In this document: piece by piece, positions 53,172 through 63,121 of the stretch
How positions within the stretch are numbered: position 1 is the first letter of the stretch
Layout: every line of letters starts with the position of its first letter
Origin: Pseudomonas sp. GV071
Lineage (GTDB): Bacteria; Pseudomonadota; Gammaproteobacteria; Pseudomonadales; Pseudomonadaceae
NCBI RefSeq assembly: GCF_003050835.1
Contig: NZ_QAOJ01000013.1
Coordinates: 62,001-126,000, forward strand
DNA length: 64,000 nt
Direction: 5' to 3'
Position numbers and translations under genes: made by a program
Notes under the pieces: model-generated
What the model saw: only the letters and a program-made list of their open reading frames with translations
Told to the model about the DNA's origin: nothing
Database searches by the model: none

Positions 53172-53627
53172 GTGTTTCGTGGAGCTAACGCAATCAGTCT
53201 CGACGCCAAAGGGCGCCTCGCGATGCCAAGTCGGTATCGGGACGAGATCGTGTCGCGTTCGGCTGGCCAACTTATCGTCACGATTGATGCCATTGACCCC
53301 TGCCTCTGTGTCTACCCGCTGCCTGAGTGGGAAATCATTGAAAGCAAGCTCCGCGAGCTGCCGTCCCTGCGTGAGGAAACCCGTCGCCTGCAGCGTTTGC
53401 TGATCGGTAACGCGGTGGATATCGAGCTGGATAGCGCAGGTCGCTTCCTGGTGCCGCCGCGCTTGCGCGAGTACGCCAAGCTCGACAAGCACGCGATGCT
53501 GGTCGGGCAACTGAACAAATTTCAACTGTGGGACGAAAACGCTTGGAACGCGCTTGCTGATGCGGACCTTGCAGCCATTAAACAGCCGGGCGGTCTGCCG
53601 GACGAACTGCGTGATCTGATCCTGTGA
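53172..53627 (+). CDS. mraZ: Transcriptional regulator MraZ
   Basis: This 151-aa DNA-binding protein has two AbrB-like halves, each with the LD-x2-GR motif (LDAKGR and LDSAGR). It forms rings that bind the repeats upstream of its own gene and tune the division/murein cluster. It uses a GTG start at 53172 with an AGGGGAAG ribosome-binding site. It overlaps rsmH by 4 bp. Confidence 0.97.
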   Translation: MFRGANAISLDAKGRLAMPSRYRDEIVSRSAGQLIVTIDAIDPCLCVYPLPEWEIIESKLRELPSLREETRRLQRLLIGNAVDIELDSAGRFLVPPRLREYAKLDKHAMLVGQLNKFQLWDENAWNALADADLAAIKQPGGLPDELRDLIL

Positions 53628-54577
53628 CAACTACCAATAGCAGTGGCTTTCGCCATATCACCGTATTGCTCGACGAAGCCGTAGAGGCTCTCGCCGTGCG
53701 TCCGGATGGCTGCTATCTGGATGGCACGTTCGGCCGTGGCGGGCATAGCCGGCTGATTCTTCAACAGTTGGGCCCAGACGGGCGGCTCCTCGGTTTCGAC
53801 AAAGACCCTCTGGCGATTGCGACCGGAGAAGCGCTGGCGGCCGAAGACGGCCGCTTTGTCGTTGTGCAGCGCAGTTTTGCCGAGCTCGGCGAAGCGGTGG
53901 CCGAGCGCGGCGACAGCGGGAAGGTGTCCGGCATTCTGCTGGACCTCGGCGTTTCGTCGCCGCAGCTGGACGACGCCGCACGCGGCTTTAGCTTTATGAA
54001 TGACGGCCCGCTGGATATGCGCATGGACCCAAGCCGTGGCGTCAGCGCCGCGCAGTTCATCGCCACCGCGCCAGAAGAAGAGATTGCCCGCGTCTTTAAA
54101 GAATACGGCGAAGAGCGTTTCGCCAAGCGTATGGCCCGTGCCGTCGTACAGCGCCGCGAAATCACTCCGTTCGAACGCACCGCCGACCTGGCTGAAGTAT
54201 TAAAAGTCGCCAACCCTGCCTGGGAAAAGGGCAAGAACCCGGCTACTCGCGCGTTTCAGGGTTTGCGCATTCACGTGAACAACGAGCTGGCCGACCTCGA
54301 GCGTGGCCTGCAAGCCGCCATGGACGCTCTCGAAATCGGTGGCCGCCTGGTGGTGATCAGCTTCCATTCCCTGGAAGACCGCATCGTCAAACTGTTTATG
54401 CGTCGCCTGGAAAAGGGCGAGGCGGACAAACTGCCGCGCAACCTGCCCGTGCGGGTCGAGCGCTTTGAACCGCTGATCAAGACCATCGGCAAGGCGCAGT
54501 TTCCCTCAGATGCTGAGCAATCGGCCAACCCGCGCTCGCGCAGTGCTGTTATGCGTGTGGCGGAGAAATTGCGTTGA
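53624..54577 (+). CDS. rsmH: 16S rRNA (cytosine-1402-N4) methyltransferase
   Basis: This 317-aa SAM methyltransferase (formerly MraW) modifies N4 of C1402, the same base methylated by RsmI encoded 1.2 kb upstream. The SAM motif GTFGRGGHS is near residue 38. It uses a GTG start that overlaps mraZ, and its stop overlaps the ftsL start. Confidence 0.97.
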   Translation: MTTTNSSGFRHITVLLDEAVEALAVRPDGCYLDGTFGRGGHSRLILQQLGPDGRLLGFDKDPLAIATGEALAAEDGRFVVVQRSFAELGEAVAERGDSGKVSGILLDLGVSSPQLDDAARGFSFMNDGPLDMRMDPSRGVSAAQFIATAPEEEIARVFKEYGEERFAKRMARAVVQRREITPFERTADLAEVLKVANPAWEKGKNPATRAFQGLRIHVNNELADLERGLQAAMDALEIGGRLVVISFHSLEDRIVKLFMRRLEKGEADKLPRNLPVRVERFEPLIKTIGKAQFPSDAEQSANPRSRSAVMRVAEKLR

Positions 54578-54867
54578 GCCGGGCATTCGCCAAGCCGTTG
54601 CCGGCCGGCAGCACCTTGCTGCTGATTCTGTTCGTCGCCGTTTTAGTCTCAGCCATTGCCGTGTCCTACAGCGCGCACTGGAACCGTCAGTTGCTCAATG
54701 CCCTCTACGGCGAACTCAGCGTGCGCGACAAAGCGCAGGCCGAGTGGGGCCGCCTGATTCTTGAGCAAAGCACCTGGACTGCCCACAGCCGCATCGAAAC
54801 CCTAGCCAGCGAACAGCTGAAAATGCGCATCCCCGAACCTGCCGAAGTGCGGATGGTGGCGCCATGA
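54574..54867 (+). CDS. ftsL: Cell division protein FtsL
   Basis: This 97-aa bitopic division protein has one transmembrane helix (about residues 10-30) and a periplasmic coiled coil. It forms the FtsQLB complex that activates FtsWI. It uses a TTG start overlapping the rsmH stop and overlaps ftsI by 4 bp. Confidence 0.93.
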   Translation: MSRAFAKPLPAGSTLLLILFVAVLVSAIAVSYSAHWNRQLLNALYGELSVRDKAQAEWGRLILEQSTWTAHSRIETLASEQLKMRIPEPAEVRMVAP

Positions 54868-56600
54868 TGAAGCTCGAAGGCGCACTCTATCCATGGCGCT
54901 TCCGCGTGGTGCTCGGTCTGCTCGGCGTGATGGTCGCGGCGATCTGCTGGCGCATCATCGACTTGCAAGTGCTCGACCACGCCTTCCTGCAAGGCCAGGG
55001 CGATGCCCGCAGTGTGCGCCATGTGCCGATCCCCGCGCACCGTGGCCTGATCACCGACCGTAATGGCGAGCCACTGGCCGTCAGTACTCCGGTCACTACC
55101 TTGTGGGCCAACGGTAAAGAGCTGCAAGCCGGCAAAGATCGCTGGCCGGCGCTGGCCGCTGCGCTCGGGCAGGAACCCAAGGCTTTCGCCGCCAGGTTGG
55201 AGGAGAATGCCGGGCGCGAATTTATGTACCTGGTGCGGGGGCTGACCCCGGAACAGGGCCAATCAGTGCTCGACCTCAAAGTGCCAGGCGTCTACTCCAT
55301 CGAGGAGTTTCGTCGTTTCTACCCGGCCGGCGAAGTGACCGCGCATGTGGTCGGCTTCACCGATATCGATGACCACGGCCGTGAGGGCGTGGAATTGGCG
55401 TTTGACCAGTGGCTGTCCGGTGTTCCGGGCAAGCGCGAAGTGTTGAAAGACCGCCGCGGCCGTCTGATCAAAGACGTGCAAGTGACCCGCAACGCCAAGG
55501 CCGGCAAAGCTTTGGCGCTGTCCATCGACCTGCGTCTGCAATACCTGGCGCACCGCGAACTGCGCAACGTGGTTACCGAGTTCGGCGCCAAGGGAGCCAG
55601 CCTGGTGATGCTCGATGTGAAGACCGGCGAAGTGCTGGCGATGGTCAACCAGCCCACTTACAACCCCAACAATCGTCGCAACCTGCAACCGGCGATGATG
55701 CGCAACCGCGCCATGATCGACGTGTTTGAACCAGGCTCCACGGTGAAACCGTTCTCCATGAGTGCCGCGCTGGAAAGCGGGCGCTGGAAACCGACCGACA
55801 CCGTCGACGTGTACCCCGGCACCCTGCAGATCGGCAAATACACCATCCGCGACGTTTCCAAGAATGAAGGCGTGCTGGACCTGACCGGCATCCTGATCAA
55901 GTCGAGTAACGTCGGTATCAGCAAGATCGCTTTCGATATCGGCGCCGAGCCGATTTACAACGTCATGCAGCAGGTCGGTCTGGGTCAGGACACTGGCTTG
56001 GGTTTCCCCGGCGAGCGCGTCGGCAACCTGCCGAACCACCGTATCTGGCCGAAAGCCGAGACCGCGACCCTGGCCTACGGCTACGGCTTGTCGGTGACCG
56101 CTATTCAGTTGGCCCACGCCTATGCCGTGCTGGCCAACAACGGCCGCAGCATTCCGATGACCATGACCCGCGCCGATGGCCGCACCCAGGATGGCGTGCA
56201 GGTGATTCCGGAAGCCACCGCGAAAACCATCCAAGGCATGTTGCAGCAAGTCGTTGAAGCGCCTACCGGAGTATTCCGCGCCAAGGTGCCGGCGTACCAC
56301 GTGGGTGGCAAATCGGGTACTGCCCGTAAAGCCACCGTGGGCACCAAGGGCTACACCGCCAATGCCTACCGCTCGCTGTTCGCCGGTTTCGCGCCGATCA
56401 GCAACCCGCGTATCGCCATGGTCGTGGTCGTAGACGAGCCAAGCACCGGCGCCTACTTCGGCGGCCTGATTTCGGCACCGGTATTCGGCAAAGTCATGGC
56501 CGGCGCCTTGCGCCTGATGAACATTGCCCCCGACAACCTGACCCCGGCTGACGTTGCGCCTGCCGTGGCGCTCTCTATTCCACGGGAGTTAGCGCGCTAA
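54864..56600 (+). CDS. ftsI: Septal peptidoglycan transpeptidase FtsI (PBP3)
   Basis: This 578-aa class B penicillin-binding protein has an N-terminal membrane anchor, a pedestal domain and a transpeptidase domain. The SxxK box is in PGSTVKPF, the SxN box reads SSN, and KSGT is in GGKSGTA. It is the same size as P. aeruginosa PBP3. It works with FtsW, encoded further downstream. Confidence 0.97.
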   Translation: MMKLEGALYPWRFRVVLGLLGVMVAAICWRIIDLQVLDHAFLQGQGDARSVRHVPIPAHRGLITDRNGEPLAVSTPVTTLWANGKELQAGKDRWPALAAALGQEPKAFAARLEENAGREFMYLVRGLTPEQGQSVLDLKVPGVYSIEEFRRFYPAGEVTAHVVGFTDIDDHGREGVELAFDQWLSGVPGKREVLKDRRGRLIKDVQVTRNAKAGKALALSIDLRLQYLAHRELRNVVTEFGAKGASLVMLDVKTGEVLAMVNQPTYNPNNRRNLQPAMMRNRAMIDVFEPGSTVKPFSMSAALESGRWKPTDTVDVYPGTLQIGKYTIRDVSKNEGVLDLTGILIKSSNVGISKIAFDIGAEPIYNVMQQVGLGQDTGLGFPGERVGNLPNHRIWPKAETATLAYGYGLSVTAIQLAHAYAVLANNGRSIPMTMTRADGRTQDGVQVIPEATAKTIQGMLQQVVEAPTGVFRAKVPAYHVGGKSGTARKATVGTKGYTANAYRSLFAGFAPISNPRIAMVVVVDEPSTGAYFGGLISAPVFGKVMAGALRLMNIAPDNLTPADVAPAVALSIPRELAR

Positions 56601-58063
56601 TGCCAATGCCACTGAACCAACTGCTGCCACAAGCCGAAAGCTCGGTACTGATCCGTGAGCTGACCCTGGACAGCCGTAAAGTGCGTCCGGGCGACCTGTT
56701 CCTCGCCGTGCCTGGCGGTCAGCAGGACGGCCGTGTGCACATTGCCGATGCGATTGCCCGTGGGGCTGCCGCTGTCGCTTACGAAGCCGAAGGCGCGCAG
56801 AACATCGACGCGCAAGGCGCTGAGCTGGTGCCGCTGAAAAACCTGGCGGGCCAACTGTCGGCGATTGCCGGCCGCTTCTATGGAGAGCCGAGCCGTGGCC
56901 TGCATCTGGTCGGCGTTACCGGCACCAATGGCAAAACCAGCATCAGCCAGTTGATCGCTCAGGCCCTCGACCATTTTGGCGAGCGCTGCGGCATCGTCGG
57001 CACCCTTGGCACCGGTTTCCACAATGAGCTGGAACAGGGCCGCCATACCACGCCTGACCCGATCGGCGTGCAAGCAGTGTTGGCCAATCTCAAACAAGCC
57101 GGCGCTCGCGCGGTGGCCATGGAAGTGTCTTCCCACGGTCTGGACCAAGGCCGCGTTGCTGCTCTGGCCTTCGATGTGGCGGTTTTCACCAACCTGTCGC
57201 GCGATCACCTCGACTACCACGGCTCCATGCAGGCCTACGGCGAAGCCAAGGCCAAGCTGTTCCGCTGGCCGAGTCTGCGTTGCCGGGTGCTGAATCTGGA
57301 CGATGAGTTCGGCCGCCAGCTGGCCGCCGAACACCATGAGTCGCGCCTGATCACTTACAGCCTCGAAGACCGCAACGCCTACCTGTATTGCAGCGAAGCG
57401 GTGTTCGACGACCATGGCGTGCGCGCCAAGCTGGTCACCCCGAAAGGCGAGGGTAGCCTGCGCAGCTCGTTGCTCGGCCGCTTCAACCTGAGCAACCTGC
57501 TCGGCGTGGTCGGTGCCTTGCTCGGCCTCGACTACCCGCTGGACGAAATTCTCAAAGTGCTGCCGCAGCTGGAAGGCCCGGCTGGCCGTATGCAACGTCT
57601 GGGTGGCGGTGCCAAACCGCTGGTGGTGGTCGACTACGCCCACACCCCGGATGCACTGGAAAAAGTTCTTACTGCCTTGCGCCCACATGCCACCGGCAAA
57701 CTGCTGTGCCTGTTCGGCTGTGGCGGTGACCGTGATCGTGGTAAGCGTCCGCTGATGGCCGAGGTGGTTGAACGTCTGGCTGACGGCGTGATGGTCACCG
57801 ACGACAACCCGCGTACTGAATCGCCGGAGCAGATCTTTGCCGATATCCGTGTTGGCCTGAAGGCGCCGGAAAAAGCGCAGTTCGTGTTTGGTCGCGGTCA
57901 AGCTATCGCGCAATTGATCGCCTCTGCCAATGCGGCGGACGTCATCGTGCTGGCCGGCAAAGGCCATGAGGACTACCAGGAAATCAATGGCGAACGTCAA
58001 CCGTTCTCCGACCTGCACCAAGCCACCAACGCCCTGAACGCGTGGGAGGCGTCCCATGTTTAA
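56600..58063 (+). CDS. murE: UDP-MurNAc-tripeptide synthetase (meso-DAP adding)
   Basis: In this 487-aa Mur ligase the ATP loop is TGTNGKTS (near residue 113). The DNPR motif marks specificity for meso-diaminopimelate. It overlaps ftsI by one base and murF by 8 bp. Confidence 0.97.
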   Translation: MPMPLNQLLPQAESSVLIRELTLDSRKVRPGDLFLAVPGGQQDGRVHIADAIARGAAAVAYEAEGAQNIDAQGAELVPLKNLAGQLSAIAGRFYGEPSRGLHLVGVTGTNGKTSISQLIAQALDHFGERCGIVGTLGTGFHNELEQGRHTTPDPIGVQAVLANLKQAGARAVAMEVSSHGLDQGRVAALAFDVAVFTNLSRDHLDYHGSMQAYGEAKAKLFRWPSLRCRVLNLDDEFGRQLAAEHHESRLITYSLEDRNAYLYCSEAVFDDHGVRAKLVTPKGEGSLRSSLLGRFNLSNLLGVVGALLGLDYPLDEILKVLPQLEGPAGRMQRLGGGAKPLVVVDYAHTPDALEKVLTALRPHATGKLLCLFGCGGDRDRGKRPLMAEVVERLADGVMVTDDNPRTESPEQIFADIRVGLKAPEKAQFVFGRGQAIAQLIASANAADVIVLAGKGHEDYQEINGERQPFSDLHQATNALNAWEASHV

Positions 58064-59423
58064 AGCCTTGCGCCTGAGCGAAGTGGTCAACGCCCTCAAC
58101 GGCTGCCTGGTCGGTGCCGATGCCACCTTCAGCGCCGTGAGCACTGACAGCCGCGCGATCCAGCCCGGTCAACTGTTCATCGCACTGACCGGTCCACGCT
58201 TCGACGGCCACAGCTACCTGCAGGAAGTCACGCAGAAAGGCGCGGTTGCCGCCTTGGTTGAGCGTGAAACCGTGGGTGTGAGTATTCCGCAGCTGGTGGT
58301 GGCCGATACTCGCCAAGCGCTCGGCCAACTGGCGGCGCTGAATCGTCGGGCCTACACCGGCCCGCTGGCCGCCATTACCGGCTCCAGCGGCAAGACCACG
58401 GTCAAGGAAATGCTCGCCAGCATCCTGCGTGCCGCCAGCACCGGTCCGGTACTGGCCACCCGTGGCAACCTGAACAATGACCTTGGTGTGCCGCTGACTC
58501 TGCTTGAGTTGGGCGCGGACCACCAAGGCGCCGTGATCGAGCTGGGCGCCAACCGCGTTGGCGAGATCGCCTACACCGTCAGCCTGGCCAAACCCCAGGT
58601 GGCGATACTGAACAATGCCGGCACCGCCCATATTGGCGAGTTCGGCGGCGCGGACAAAATCGTCGAGGCCAAAGGCGAAATTATCGACGGTCTGAGTGCC
58701 AACGGCACCGCCGTACTCAACCTGGATGACAAGGCCTTTGGCATCTGGAAGACCCGCGCTGGCAATCGCAAGGTGCTGAACTTTGCCCTGAGCAACAGCG
58801 ACGCCGATTTCTATGCCACCGACCTCGGCCGCGATGCCCGTGGCTGCCCATCGTTCACCCTGAATAGCGAGCAGGGGTCGGCCCGTGTGCAACTGAACCT
58901 GCTGGGTAATCACAACGTCGCCAATGCTTTGGCGTCAGCGGCGGCGGCCTCGGCCCTGGGTGTGCCGTTGGTCAGTATCAAAGCCGGCCTGGAAAACGTA
59001 CAACCGGTCAAAGGCCGCGCCGTAGCGCAGTTGGCGACCAATGGCGCGCGGGTCATCGACGATACCTACAACGCCAACCCGACTTCGATGTGCGCCGCCA
59101 TTGATATACTCGCCGCCTTCGAAGGCCGGACCGTTCTGGTCCTCGGTGACATAGGCGAGCTGGGCGAGTGGGCCGAACAAGGCCACCGCGATGTCGGCGC
59201 CTACGCCGCCGGAAAAGTCGATGCTCTTTACGCCGTCGGCCCGAACATGGCACACGCAGTCGCCGCGTTCGGCGCCCAGGGCCAGCACTTTGCCGATCAG
59301 GCCAGCCTGATCGCGGCCGTCAGTGCCGAGCCCGGCACCACCACCATTCTAATTAAAGGCTCGCGCAGCGCGGCGATGGAAAACGTCGTCGCGGCTTTGT
59401 GCGGCACCCAGGGGAGTCATTAA
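58056..59423 (+). CDS. murF: UDP-MurNAc-tripeptide:D-Ala-D-Ala ligase
   Basis: This 455-aa Mur ligase has the ATP loop GSSGKTTVKE at about residue 109. It adds D-Ala-D-Ala to complete the pentapeptide. Immediately followed by mraY. Confidence 0.97.
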   Translation: MFKALRLSEVVNALNGCLVGADATFSAVSTDSRAIQPGQLFIALTGPRFDGHSYLQEVTQKGAVAALVERETVGVSIPQLVVADTRQALGQLAALNRRAYTGPLAAITGSSGKTTVKEMLASILRAASTGPVLATRGNLNNDLGVPLTLLELGADHQGAVIELGANRVGEIAYTVSLAKPQVAILNNAGTAHIGEFGGADKIVEAKGEIIDGLSANGTAVLNLDDKAFGIWKTRAGNRKVLNFALSNSDADFYATDLGRDARGCPSFTLNSEQGSARVQLNLLGNHNVANALASAAAASALGVPLVSIKAGLENVQPVKGRAVAQLATNGARVIDDTYNANPTSMCAAIDILAAFEGRTVLVLGDIGELGEWAEQGHRDVGAYAAGKVDALYAVGPNMAHAVAAFGAQGQHFADQASLIAAVSAEPGTTTILIKGSRSAAMENVVAALCGTQGSH

Positions 59424-60506
59424 ATGCTGCTGCTGTTGGCCGAGTATCTGCAACAGTTCTACAAGGGCTTCGCGGTCTTTCAATACCTGACCCTGCGTGG
59501 GATTCTCGGTGTGTTGACCGCCTTGTCGCTGTCGCTGTGGCTGGGCCCCTGGATGATTCGTACCCTGCAGATCCGCCAGATCGGCCAGTCCGTGCGCAAC
59601 GATGGTCCGCAATCGCACCTGAGCAAATCCGGCACGCCGACCATGGGTGGCGCGCTGATTCTGTCCGCCATCGCCATCAGCACCTTGCTCTGGGCCGATC
59701 TCGCCAACCGCTACGTGTGGGTGGTGTTGCTGGTCACCCTGCTGTTTGGCGGCATCGGCTGGGTCGATGACTACCGCAAGGTGATCGAAAAGAATTCGAA
59801 AGGCTTGCCGAGCCGCTGGAAGTATTTCTGGCAGTCGGTGTTTGGTCTGGGCGCTGCCGTCTTCCTGTTCGTGACGGCGCCAAGCGCGGTTGAAACCACC
59901 CTGATCATCCCCGTGTTTAAAGACGCCAGCATCGCCCTGGGCGTCGGCTTCGTGGTGCTGACCTACTTCGTCATCGTCGGCTCGAGCAACGCGGTGAACC
60001 TGACTGACGGCCTCGACGGCCTGGCGATCATGCCGACGGTGATGGTCGGCGGCGCGCTGGGCATCTTTTGCTACCTGTCGGGCAACATCAAATTCGCTGA
60101 CTACCTGTTGATTCCCTACGTGCCAGGCGCCGGTGAGCTGATCGTGTTCTGTTCGGCGCTGGTCGGCGCGGGCCTGGGGTTCCTCTGGTTTAACACCTAC
60201 CCGGCACAAGTATTCATGGGTGACGTCGGCGCGCTGGCGCTGGGCGCTGCACTGGGCACCATCGCGGTGATCGTCCGCCAGGAAATCGTGCTGTTCATCA
60301 TGGGCGGTGTGTTCGTGATGGAAACCCTGTCCGTGGTGATCCAGGTAGCTTCGTTCAAGCTCACTGGCAAGCGCGTGTTCCGCATGGCGCCGATCCATCA
60401 CCACTTTGAACTGAAAGGCTGGCCCGAGCCGCGCGTGATCGTGCGCTTCTGGATCATCACCGTGATTCTGGTGTTGATCGGCCTCGCCACTCTGAAACTG
60501 CGTTAA
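59424..60506 (+). CDS. mraY: Phospho-MurNAc-pentapeptide transferase MraY
   Basis: This 360-aa protein with ten membrane helices makes lipid I. The catalytic aspartates are in WVDDYRK and NLTDGLDGL, and the HHHFE histidine motif follows near the C-terminus. Confidence 0.98.
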   Translation: MLLLLAEYLQQFYKGFAVFQYLTLRGILGVLTALSLSLWLGPWMIRTLQIRQIGQSVRNDGPQSHLSKSGTPTMGGALILSAIAISTLLWADLANRYVWVVLLVTLLFGGIGWVDDYRKVIEKNSKGLPSRWKYFWQSVFGLGAAVFLFVTAPSAVETTLIIPVFKDASIALGVGFVVLTYFVIVGSSNAVNLTDGLDGLAIMPTVMVGGALGIFCYLSGNIKFADYLLIPYVPGAGELIVFCSALVGAGLGFLWFNTYPAQVFMGDVGALALGAALGTIAVIVRQEIVLFIMGGVFVMETLSVVIQVASFKLTGKRVFRMAPIHHHFELKGWPEPRVIVRFWIITVILVLIGLATLKLR

Positions 60507-60521
60507 GGACCAAGGAACCCA

Positions 60522-61871
60522 ATGAGCCTGATCGCTTCTGACCACTTCCGCATCGTTGTCGGCCTCGGCAAGAGCGGCATGTCCCTGGTGCGCTTCCTCG
60601 CGCGCCAGGGCATCCGTTTTGCTGTGGCCGACACGCGCGAGAACCCGCCGGAGCTGGCCGCCATTCGCGCCCAGTACCCGCAGGTGGAAGTGCGTTGTGG
60701 CGAACTGGACGTGGAGTTCCTCTGCCGCGCCGACGAGCTCTACGTGAGTCCTGGCCTGGCCCTGGCCACTCCCGCGCTGCAGGCCGCTGCCGCGCGTGGG
60801 GTGAAGCTGCTCGGCGACATCGAATTGTTTGCCCGCCACGCCAAGGCGCCGATCGTGGCCATCACCGGTTCCAACGCGAAAAGCACCGTCACCACCCTGG
60901 TGGGCGAGATGGCGGAGGCGGCCGGCAAACGTGTGGCCGTTGGCGGCAATCTCGGTACCCCGGCGCTGGATCTGCTCAACGACGACGTTGAGCTGTACGT
61001 GATCGAACTGTCGAGTTTCCAACTGGAAACCACCGACCAGTTGAACGCCGAAGTGGCTACCGTGCTGAACATCAGCGAAGACCACATGGACCGCTACAGC
61101 GGCCTGCCGGCGTATCACCTGGCCAAGCACCGGGTCTTCCGTGGCGCGCGGCAGGTGGTGGTGAATCGTCAGGACGGCCTGTCGCGTCCGCTGATTGGCG
61201 ACAGCACGCCGTGCTGGACCTTCGGCCTGAACAAGCCCGACTTCAAAGGCTTCGGCCTGCTGGAAGAGCAGGGCGAAAAATACCTGGCCTTCCAGTTCGA
61301 CACGCTGATGCCGGCCCGTGAACTGAAAGTGCGCGGCGCCCATAACCAGGCCAATGCCCTGGCTGCCTTGGCCCTCGGCCATGCGGTGGGCCTGCCGTTT
61401 GAACCGATGCTGCAAGCGCTGCGCAACTTCACCGGCCTGGCGCACCGTTGCCAGTGGCTGCGTGAGCGTAACGGCGTGAGCTATTACGACGACTCCAAAG
61501 CCACCAACGTCGGCGCTGCTCTGGCCGCCATCGAAGGCCTGGGTGCGGATATCGAAGGCAAGCTGCTGCTGGTGGCGGGCGGCGACGGCAAGGGAGCCGA
61601 CTTCTCGGCCCTGCGCGCGCCGGTTGCCGCTCACTGCCGCGCGGTGATTCTGCTCGGCCGCGATGCGCCGCTGCTGGCCGAGGTATTGGCCGACACCGGC
61701 GTGCCGCTGATTCGCGTGCAGACGTTGGACGAGTCGGTGATCAAGGCCGCCGAACTGGCACAAAGCGGCGATGCCGTGTTGCTGTCGCCGGCCTGCGCCA
61801 GCCTGGACATGTTCAAGAATTTCGAAGAGCGCGGGCGTCTGTTCGCCCACGCGGTAGGGGGGCTGAACTGA
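60522..61871 (+). CDS. murD: UDP-MurNAc-L-Ala:D-Glu ligase
   Basis: This 449-aa Mur ligase adds D-glutamate, the product of MurI encoded earlier in the window. The N-terminal GLGKSGMS dinucleotide-fold loop and the ATP loop TGSNAKSTV are present. Its stop overlaps the ftsW start. Confidence 0.97.
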   Translation: MSLIASDHFRIVVGLGKSGMSLVRFLARQGIRFAVADTRENPPELAAIRAQYPQVEVRCGELDVEFLCRADELYVSPGLALATPALQAAAARGVKLLGDIELFARHAKAPIVAITGSNAKSTVTTLVGEMAEAAGKRVAVGGNLGTPALDLLNDDVELYVIELSSFQLETTDQLNAEVATVLNISEDHMDRYSGLPAYHLAKHRVFRGARQVVVNRQDGLSRPLIGDSTPCWTFGLNKPDFKGFGLLEEQGEKYLAFQFDTLMPARELKVRGAHNQANALAALALGHAVGLPFEPMLQALRNFTGLAHRCQWLRERNGVSYYDDSKATNVGAALAAIEGLGADIEGKLLLVAGGDGKGADFSALRAPVAAHCRAVILLGRDAPLLAEVLADTGVPLIRVQTLDESVIKAAELAQSGDAVLLSPACASLDMFKNFEERGRLFAHAVGGLN

Positions 61872-63121
61872 TGCTCGCCCGTCTGCTCAGCGTTCTGCGC
61901 CCGTACCCGTCGCCCCTGTTCAGTCGGCGTGGCATCGACCTCGACTTCCCGATGCTGGCGGGGTGCCTGGCGCTGCTCGGCCTGGGCCTGGTGATGATCA
62001 CCTCGGCGTCCTCGGAAGTGGCCGCGGTGCAGACCGGCAACCCGTTCTACCACATGATCCGCCACCTTATTTATATGGCCATCGGCCTGTGCGCCACCGG
62101 CCTGATGCTGGTGATTCCACTGTCCACCTGGCAGCGCATGGGCGGCACCTTGCTGGTGGCGGCCTTCGGTTTGCTGGTGCTGGTATTGGTGCCGGGCATT
62201 GGCCGCGAAGTGAACGGTTCGATGCGCTGGATCGGCTTCGGCGCCTTCAACGTACAGCCTTCGGAAATCGCCAAGGTGTTCGCCGTGATTTACCTGGCCG
62301 GCTACCTGGTACGCCGTCAGGAAGAAGTGCGCGAAAGCTGGATGGGCTTTTTCAAACCCTTCATCGTCCTGCTGCCCATGGCCGGTCTGCTGCTGATGGA
62401 GCCGGACTTCGGTGCCACCGTGGTGCTGATGGGCGCCGCCGCCGCCATGCTGTTCCTCGGTGGCGTGGGCCTGTTCCGCTTCTCGCTGATGGTCGCCCTG
62501 GCGGTTGCTGCGGTGTTCGTGCTGGTGCAAGCGCAGCCCTACCGGATGGCGCGTCTGGTGACCTTCACTGACCCGTGGGCCGACCAGTTCGGTTCCGGCT
62601 ACCAGCTCACTCAGGCATTGATCGCTTTCGGTCGCGGGCAGTGGTTGGGCGTGGGCCTGGGCAACAGCATCCAGAAGCAGTTCTACCTGCCGGAAGCGCA
62701 CACCGACTTCGTTTACTCGGTATTGGCCGAAGAGTTGGGCTTGTTCGGTTCGCTGGCCACCGTGGCGCTGTTCGTGTTCGTCAGCGTGCGCGCGCTGTAC
62801 ATCGGCCTGTGGGCCGAGAAAGCCAAGCAATTCTTTGCCGCCTATGTCGCCTATGGCCTGGCGTTCCTGTGGATTGGTCAATTCCTGATCAATATCGGCG
62901 TGAACGTCGGCCTGCTGCCGACCAAAGGGCTGACCTTGCCGTTCCTCAGTTACGGCGGCAGCTCGCTGGTGATCTGCTGCGCCTGCCTGGGCTTGCTCCT
63001 GCGTATCGAGTGGGAGCGCCGCACGATCCTGGGCAGCGAGGATGTCGATTTCGTCGAAAGCGATTTCGCCGAAGACCTGCCAAGCAGCAAAGCGTCCAAG
63101 GAGGTGGTCCATGGCCGCTAA
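61871..63121 (+). CDS. ftsW: Septal peptidoglycan glycosyltransferase FtsW
   Basis: This 416-aa SEDS protein with ten transmembrane helices polymerises lipid II at the septum together with FtsI. The catalytic aspartate lies in EPDFGAT, and the C-terminal LPFLSYGGSS signature is intact. A soluble, acidic tail extends about 35 residues. Confidence 0.97.
   Translation: MLARLLSVLRPYPSPLFSRRGIDLDFPMLAGCLALLGLGLVMITSASSEVAAVQTGNPFYHMIRHLIYMAIGLCATGLMLVIPLSTWQRMGGTLLVAAFGLLVLVLVPGIGREVNGSMRWIGFGAFNVQPSEIAKVFAVIYLAGYLVRRQEEVRESWMGFFKPFIVLLPMAGLLLMEPDFGATVVLMGAAAAMLFLGGVGLFRFSLMVALAVAAVFVLVQAQPYRMARLVTFTDPWADQFGSGYQLTQALIAFGRGQWLGVGLGNSIQKQFYLPEAHTDFVYSVLAEELGLFGSLATVALFVFVSVRALYIGLWAEKAKQFFAAYVAYGLAFLWIGQFLINIGVNVGLLPTKGLTLPFLSYGGSSLVICCACLGLLLRIEWERRTILGSEDVDFVESDFAEDLPSSKASKEVVHGR

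Noticed and set aside
59349..61850. 833-codon open frame on the minus strand opposite mraY and murD
   Set aside because: It is a mirror frame in GC-rich coding DNA. The protein is His/Gln/Ala-rich low complexity, and both mraY and murD on the other strand are unmistakable.
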